From: Pyricularia pennisetigena
Lineage: Eukaryota > Ascomycota > Sordariomycetes > Magnaporthales > Pyriculariaceae
Direction of reading: 5' to 3'
DNA length: 64,000 nucleotides
NCBI RefSeq assembly: GCF_004337985.1
Contig: NC_043742.1
Coordinates: 8,225,136-8,289,135, forward strand
Below are positions 58,481 through 64,000 of the stretch, in pieces. Below the pieces are notes generated by a model, which worked only from the letters and a program-made list of their open reading frames with translations, made no database searches and was not told where the DNA came from. Every line of letters begins with the position of its first letter. Within the stretch, counting starts at the first letter, position 1. Position numbers and translations under genes: made by a program.

Positions 58481-61400
58481 AAAAATATAAATTATAATGG
58501 ATGGGCGACCATTTTTTATCCGGGTTTTAATTAATTTAACGAAATTTATTATTATATAAATGGATTTAAAATGCGAATATTACGCGGTTATAAGCAAAAA
58601 TTATACCGAAAAATTGGGAATAATAAAAATTTTTTTACTATAAATCCGCCGGTTGGGCACGGTAACGGGACGAACACGAACCGATATACGGGAAATGGGC
58701 AATTGCGACGTAAATATCGACGGCTAATCCGTATTAATATTTTTTTATATAATTCCGGGATTAACGCAGGATTTGCTCCTGGGATTCCTTTAAATAACCC
58801 ACCGGAAAATGGTATTTAACCCAAATTAAAAAGGGTTAAAAATAGGGTCCGTTAAAAGGTTATTCGTGCAAAAGCTGTCCCTACGTCCGAAAAGCGGGAA
58901 ACCTACGGTAATTATGGGTAACGTATTCCTAACCGCGGCCCGAAAAATAAAAAAAAATACGAACGAACAAATGGAATTCGCTTTTATTTCGTTACGAAAT
59001 ATAATCCGGGTCCTAATTTTAACGGCGGTAAATAAAAACGACGCAGGGCCCCCGGCGACGTTACCCGCAAAATTAAAAGGTTTCGAAAACCTATTTAACG
59101 ACGGTAAAGTTTCGGTTTTACCCCCGCATAAAAGCGAATTGGACCACTATATCCGGATTTAAAAGGATAACGACGGTAAATCCCCGCCATTATTATAGGG
59201 CCGGTTATACCATATACCGCGCAATTAATTGTTGGAATTGCGGCGATAAATAATCGATATAATAAATAAAAGATAAATCCGAATAAACGCGTCGTTAACC
59301 GCAACCCCGGTCCTAATAATCCGGAAAATTTTTGGAGGATGGCGTTTATACGTCGATTATAAGGCGTTAAACGCTATTATAATATAGGACCGGTATTTTT
59401 TACCATTAATTAAAAAACCATTCCGCTTTTTATCCGGAGCAAAATGGTTTATTAAAATAAACGTGCGCGCAATTTTCCATAAATTGCGTATAACCGAAAG
59501 GGATAAATATTTTACAGTTTTTCGCACAGAATTCGGATTATTCGAATAATTAATATACCTATTCGGATTAGCGGGCGCCCCGGCCACGTTCCAACGATAT
59601 ATTAACGGCGTTTTCGGGAATATATTAAACGATTATATATTAATATATTTGGACGATATTTTAATATATACGTCCGGTTCCAAAACGGACTATTGGCGGA
59701 AAATTACCCACATTTTGGGAAAATTAAAAAAAACGGATTTAAATTTGGATTTTAATAAAAACGCGTTCGCGGTTATTTCCGTTAAATATTTGGGGTTTAT
59801 TATATACGTTAATATAAGCGTTGAAGCCGATCCGGAAAAATTACGCGCGATCCGGGAATGGGAAACCCCGACGAAATTACGAAAACTGCGCGGCTTTTTA
59901 GGATTTGCAAATTTTTACCGGGATTTTATAAACGGGTATTCGGGTTTAACGGCGCCCTTATTTCGATTTATTAAAAAAGGAATACCGTTTAAATAAATAC
60001 CGGAAAAAGACGTTATTTTTAAAATATTTAAATAAACATTTTTGCAAACGCCAATATTAGCCTAATAAAGCGACGAAACGGAAGCGAAAATAAAAACGGA
60101 CTGCTCCGGCGTAACCATCGGGGGGGTATTGGTACAAAAAGGGAAAAACGGGTTATAAAAACCGGTAATATTCCATTCCGTTAAACTAACGACGGTTTAA
60201 CGCAATTATATTATCCACAATAAAAAATTGTTCGCGGTCGTCCATTATTTGCAAATATAGGAAACGGAATTACGTAATATCCGTTTTCCTTTCACCATTT
60301 TTACGGACCATAAAACGTTCGAATATTTTACGAAACCGAAGGTGGTGTCGGAACGGTAAATACGGTAAACCGAAATCCTATCCAAATTTAATTACGTTTT
60401 AAAATACCGATTAGGGAAATATGCGATAATCCCCGACGCGCTATCGAAACGGGAGCAGGACGAAACCAGCGAAAAAAAAAACGATAATATTACGCCCAAT
60501 ACCCAGCAAAACCATAATCGGCACTTTTTAAATATTATTATAAAACATATTGCCGGCGGTCCCGGAAAAATATTTATTTTCCAGTAACCTTATATAGCAG
60601 AATTTTGGAACGAAATAGTGGAAAAAAACCCGGTATACGCCTATAAACGTAACGCGGTTTAACAGGATATAAAACGATTCCCACCCGAAACCGAAACGAT
60701 AGCACAAATAACGGATTATTTAATAAATATTTCCGGTACGCTATTATATAAAAACCGCTTTTAATTACCCAATTGGGAACCCCTAATTACGGTAATTTTG
60801 CAATAAATCCACAAATCCCTAATAATTAGCCATTGCGGTAAAAATAATATATTTATAATCCTGGTTCGAAATTACCATTGGGACGGGATAGCCGAACATA
60901 TCCGACAATTCGTACGTAATTGCGACATATACCGCAGGATAAAATTATCGAAACAACGTAAACAAAAACTGTTATAACCCCTACCAATACCGGACAAATT
61001 TTGGAAATAAATTTCCATCGATTTTATAACGGATTTTCCAGGTAATAATGCGGACGCGCCGCGTTATATAATAGTTATAATTAATAAATTTTCCAAATAT
61101 ATCCAATTAAAAACGATAAATTCGATAAAAACCGAAATTTGCGCCGCGAAATTCGTTTCCACCTGGTGGCGGTTTAAGGGCTTTTTTAACGCGATTATAT
61201 CGGACCGGGGGTCGGATTAGGTAAAAGGTTTTTAGTCGGAATTGTACCGACAAATAGGAATTTTACAATTATTATCGACGTTTTACCACCCAAAAACGGA
61301 CGGGGGTACGGAACGGATTAATTAGGAAATATAATATTATTTAAAAGTTTTCGTAGCATTCGACCAAATAAACTGGCCCGGATATTTACCGGCCGTTTAA

Positions 61401-62366
61401 TTAACGCTAAATAATAGGAATTCGTTAACCACGGGAATTAATTCTAATAAATTATTATTAAAATATAAAATAAACGCGGTCCCGGTAATATAAATAAACG
61501 GACGACCGGGTTTTACGCCCAAAAATCGCGCGAATTTGTTTTTATAGCATTTTAAAAACGGTACAAACGTGGCCCACGCCGCTATAGCTTATACATAACA
61601 ACGCCAAAAAAAACGCAAATAAAACACGGAAACCGGCGGACCGTTTCAAAATAAGGGATAAAATTTTTTTAACCTACGGAACGTTAAAATTAATCGCCCG
61701 AATAAAAAGCTTAATTTCGTGGCGAATAAATATACGGTTATAGCGATTCCTATACCATTAACAATTACGTTAAACGTCCTAAAAAAAATTTACCCCATTT
61801 TTTACGTAAAATTAATCGAAAAGGCCGCGGACGATTTATTACCGTCCTAAATTTGTACCGACATTAAACCCGGCCCGTTATTAATCCCATCCGATTTAAA
61901 TAACGAAACCGCGGAAAAATGGGTAATGGAAAAAATCCTGGCCGCGAAAAACGTAATAAAGAAAAAACGTAAACGCAAAATTTTAATAAAATGGAAAAAA
62001 TATAATAAACCCACGTAGGAGGATTTGGTAATAATGGAAAATATACGGATATTGGACGAATTTAAAATAAAATGGGGGCCGGCCCAAATAAATAATAACT
62101 TAATATCGAAACGACGTTAATAATTAAATATTTAACCGGACCAGGGATTTGTTATAATTAATTAAAAGGCCGACGATTCCCCGGAAAAAAGGCGACGCGG
62201 TAAACTTAAAATAAATATTAATTTAATTAAACGTACGGTAAAAAAATACGCAAAATTAAACCCTTTACCGGGGCGAAATGTAATAAAAATAAATCGACGA
62301 TTATATAACCCGCGCCTATTTTTAGGGCGACGTAACCGCATCCCACCCACCCAATTTTTAAATTAA
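58481..62366 (+). pseudogene. pol: Gypsy-C copy 2 pol with C-terminal chromodomain
   Basis: The protease region around 58560-58600 (KCEYYAVISKNYTEKLG; the DSG motif seems converted to DLK) is followed by RT with YLDDILIYTSGS (59646-59657, intact) and FLGFANFYRDFI. RNase H begins KTDCSGVTIGGVL (about 60090). The integrase zinc part is HCGKN...FVRNCDIY (one Cys lost). The integrase core is IDFITDFP, ISDRGSD and DGGTERIN, with all three acidic residues kept. The chromodomain is VMEKILAAKNV...ILIKWKKYNKPT...MENIRILDEF (about 61925-62065). About 90 further codons end at the TAA 62364-62366. Chromodomains of this class steer integration to heterochromatin, which fits the nest. Confidence 0.9.
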
Positions 62367-62547
62367 ATTAATATATATAAAACGAAACGATAATTTTGCG
62401 CGGTAATAAAATATTAATTAAAAACCGAATTATATGCTTCCAATTCGCTACCTAGGTTTCCCTTTTCCTTATTTTTTTTTTTATTTTAACGTCCTCCTCC
62501 TTTATTTTATTATTTTCCGCGTCGTCCTTAAAAACCGGAAATTCCTA

Positions 62548-63780
62548 TTATTTAACGAATTGGTCGGCCTCCCGCAATAGGGCGGTACGACGTCGGGTAA
62601 TACCCTCGACCGAAAAAAGCTTACGACGGGATTTTCCAAAGGACGGGTTTTTATTTATATTACGACCAAAGGTACGAAAACGCGACGAAATAGGGGCACG
62701 GGAACGCGAAAAACCAGATATATACCGAATTGGGGCACGAATAAAACGAAATACAACGGGGTAACGCGAAAAAGGAATTTCGAAACGTCGACGGGGCGTG
62801 GTAATAATAGGGGCGAAAAAGCGTGGGGAATACGCGGGGCGAAATTGGCGTATAAAAACGGCGGGGGAAAGGGTTAGGACGGTAATTAAAGCAGCGAAAG
62901 CATTATTATTTCGGCGCGCCTCCTGCAAATTCTCCTTATAGCGCGACGTAATGCGTTCCTAAAAAAAAAAATTTTAAAAATTAATAACGTTATCGAAACA
63001 ATTGTATACCAAAAAAGTTAAACGCACTTCCAGGTAAATGAAACCGCGTACGAAAATTTGTACCAATTAACGGTTACGATTACCGCCGTTGCGAAAAAGG
63101 GTATTAGATATAATAGCAAAAACAATAGTTTTAGCAAGGGTCGTTACGGCCCCGAAATTGGCCATTTTATCTTATACGTCCTAATAAACGCAAACCCAAT
63201 TAGTATACGCGGTAAAAAAATTTCGAAATAATATAATATTTTTACTAAAAATTTTTTTACCATCCACGACGGTGCCCTTAATTAAAGGTTAGACGATATA
63301 ACGACCATTATAAATTATGGTTTTTAATTTTCGCAAACGGCGGCGGAAAATAAAATTAAAAGCGTAGGCGGCCTCGCTATAATAATAATACAATTTTTTA
63401 ATATCGCGATATTGCTGGCAATTAATACCGTCGGGGGCAGGGCCATATTCCCAAACCCCGTTAATTTTGGACGCTTTTACACAAAAAACGCAAAAAATAA
63501 ATATATTTTCCGGGGCGGTATATTCGTCGTTATTTAAATTACCCTGGAATTCCGAAACACCGATAACGCGACGAAAACGCTGCGAATATAAATTAGCGAT
63601 ACCATTTAATCGGTATTTAATTAATACAATTTACAAATGGGCGACCGTTATTATTATACGACGAAAACAATTAACCACCACGGTGGGGAAACCGGCCACT
63701 TCCACCACCGGTATTGGTTTATCCAAACGCCATTTGTAACGCGATTAAGGAAATAAAAACCCGGGATATATTAACGACGC
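62548..63780 (-). pseudogene. Antisense reading frame of Gypsy-C copy 2
   Basis: Reverse-strand frame convergent with pol. Reading from about 63780 it gives FRRVIGVSEFQGNLNN, CVFCVKAS, VWEYGPAPDGINCQQYRD, PLIKGTVVDGKK and TAYTNWVCVYQDV. The open piece 62548-62928 (126 codons) reads LTLSPAVFIRQFRPAYSPRFF, PRRRFEIPFSRYP and ends FVK. Order and peptides agree with 47690-48860 of copy 1. No known domain recognised. Confidence 0.65.
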
Positions 63781-64000
63781 GGTAACGATAAATAACGATA
63801 TAAATAATAAATAAAAACAAATAGGAAATAAGGACGGACGAAATAAAAATAGTATAAACAAAAAACAAAACGAAAGGAAAACGGGAAAAATCGATAAAAT
63901 GGTAAAAAAAAAGGGAATAAGGACGAAAAAAATTCGAATGGAAAAAAAATTGGAAAATAAAAAGGACCAGGACGATAACGCGGGAAAAATGCGAAAAACA
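63781..64000 (+). other. Purine-rich Gypsy-C tail region at window edge
   Basis: A/G-rich on the forward strand; it is the complement of the T/C-rich stretch at 47430-47690 of copy 1, upstream of the antisense frame. The 120 bp array would follow outside the window. Confidence 0.6.

Larger units (their letters stand above)
57170..64000 (+). mobile_element. Gypsy-C copy 2 (forward), cut by window edge
   Basis: Chromovirus-like Ty3/gypsy element: LTR, gag, protease, RT, RNase H, integrase, chromodomain, then an antisense frame. It is inserted in Copia-A copy 6. RIP stops occur throughout, but it is the better copy for reading domain order. Confidence 0.92.

Overview
The window looks like a transposon nest from a filamentous ascomycete (Pezizomycotina). 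Nearly everything in it is AT-rich, repetitive and full of stop codons. Related copies differ mostly by C-to-T and G-to-A changes, with CAA/CAG turned into TAA/TAG, DE into NK, and DTG into DIG. That is the pattern left by repeat-induced point mutation (RIP). The species call is inference, and a subtelomeric position is suggested only by a RecQ-type helicase relic.

Family names used here. Copia-A is a Ty1/copia element with LTRs of about 555 bp (TGTTAA...TTAACA) and a primer-binding site matching the anticodon arm of initiator tRNA-Met. Retro-B is a second LTR element (TGTGAAC...CTCACA) whose LTR contains tRNA-like A and B boxes. Gypsy-C is a chromodomain Ty3/gypsy element with LTRs of about 190 bp and an antisense reading frame behind pol. 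Gypsy-D is another gypsy-like element of which LTR and gag remain. TIR-E is a 1.87 kb non-coding element with TTAGTCTCAG ends. MITE-F is a 406 bp element with 13 bp inverted repeats. HR-G is an 82 bp hairpin-rich repeat.

Layout. 1-5924: two reverse-strand Copia-A copies, the first inserted into the second. 6425-14287: a complete forward Copia-A flanked by the 5 bp duplication ATTAC. 14875-17385: a decayed RecQ-like helicase (-). 17388-18600: two TIR-E fragments joined head to head. 18935-24403: reverse Copia-A with a solo LTR inside. 24404-27683: Retro-B with a solo Copia-A LTR inside its integrase. 27684-29510: TIR-E. 29923-30527: an undamaged two-exon gene for a predicted secreted protein. 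30841-42038: TIR-E copies, a solo LTR carrying MITE-F, and a complete reverse Copia-A (32867-41101) that itself holds a solo LTR. 42543-46607: Gypsy-D carrying a TIR-E in its LTR and a solo Retro-B LTR in gag. 46608-53684: Gypsy-C (-). 53685-57169: Copia-A (+) inserted in that Gypsy-C. 57170-64000: a second Gypsy-C (+) inserted in that Copia-A and cut by the window edge.

No metabolic or operon-like cooperation is visible. The one item that looks like a living gene is the spliced gene at 29923-30527 on the minus strand: signal peptide, possible Kex2 site, five perfect 7-residue repeats, open frame and GC-rich codons in the middle of RIP-decayed repeats. This is the setting in which effector genes of plant-associated ascomycetes are often found, but an effector role is inference.
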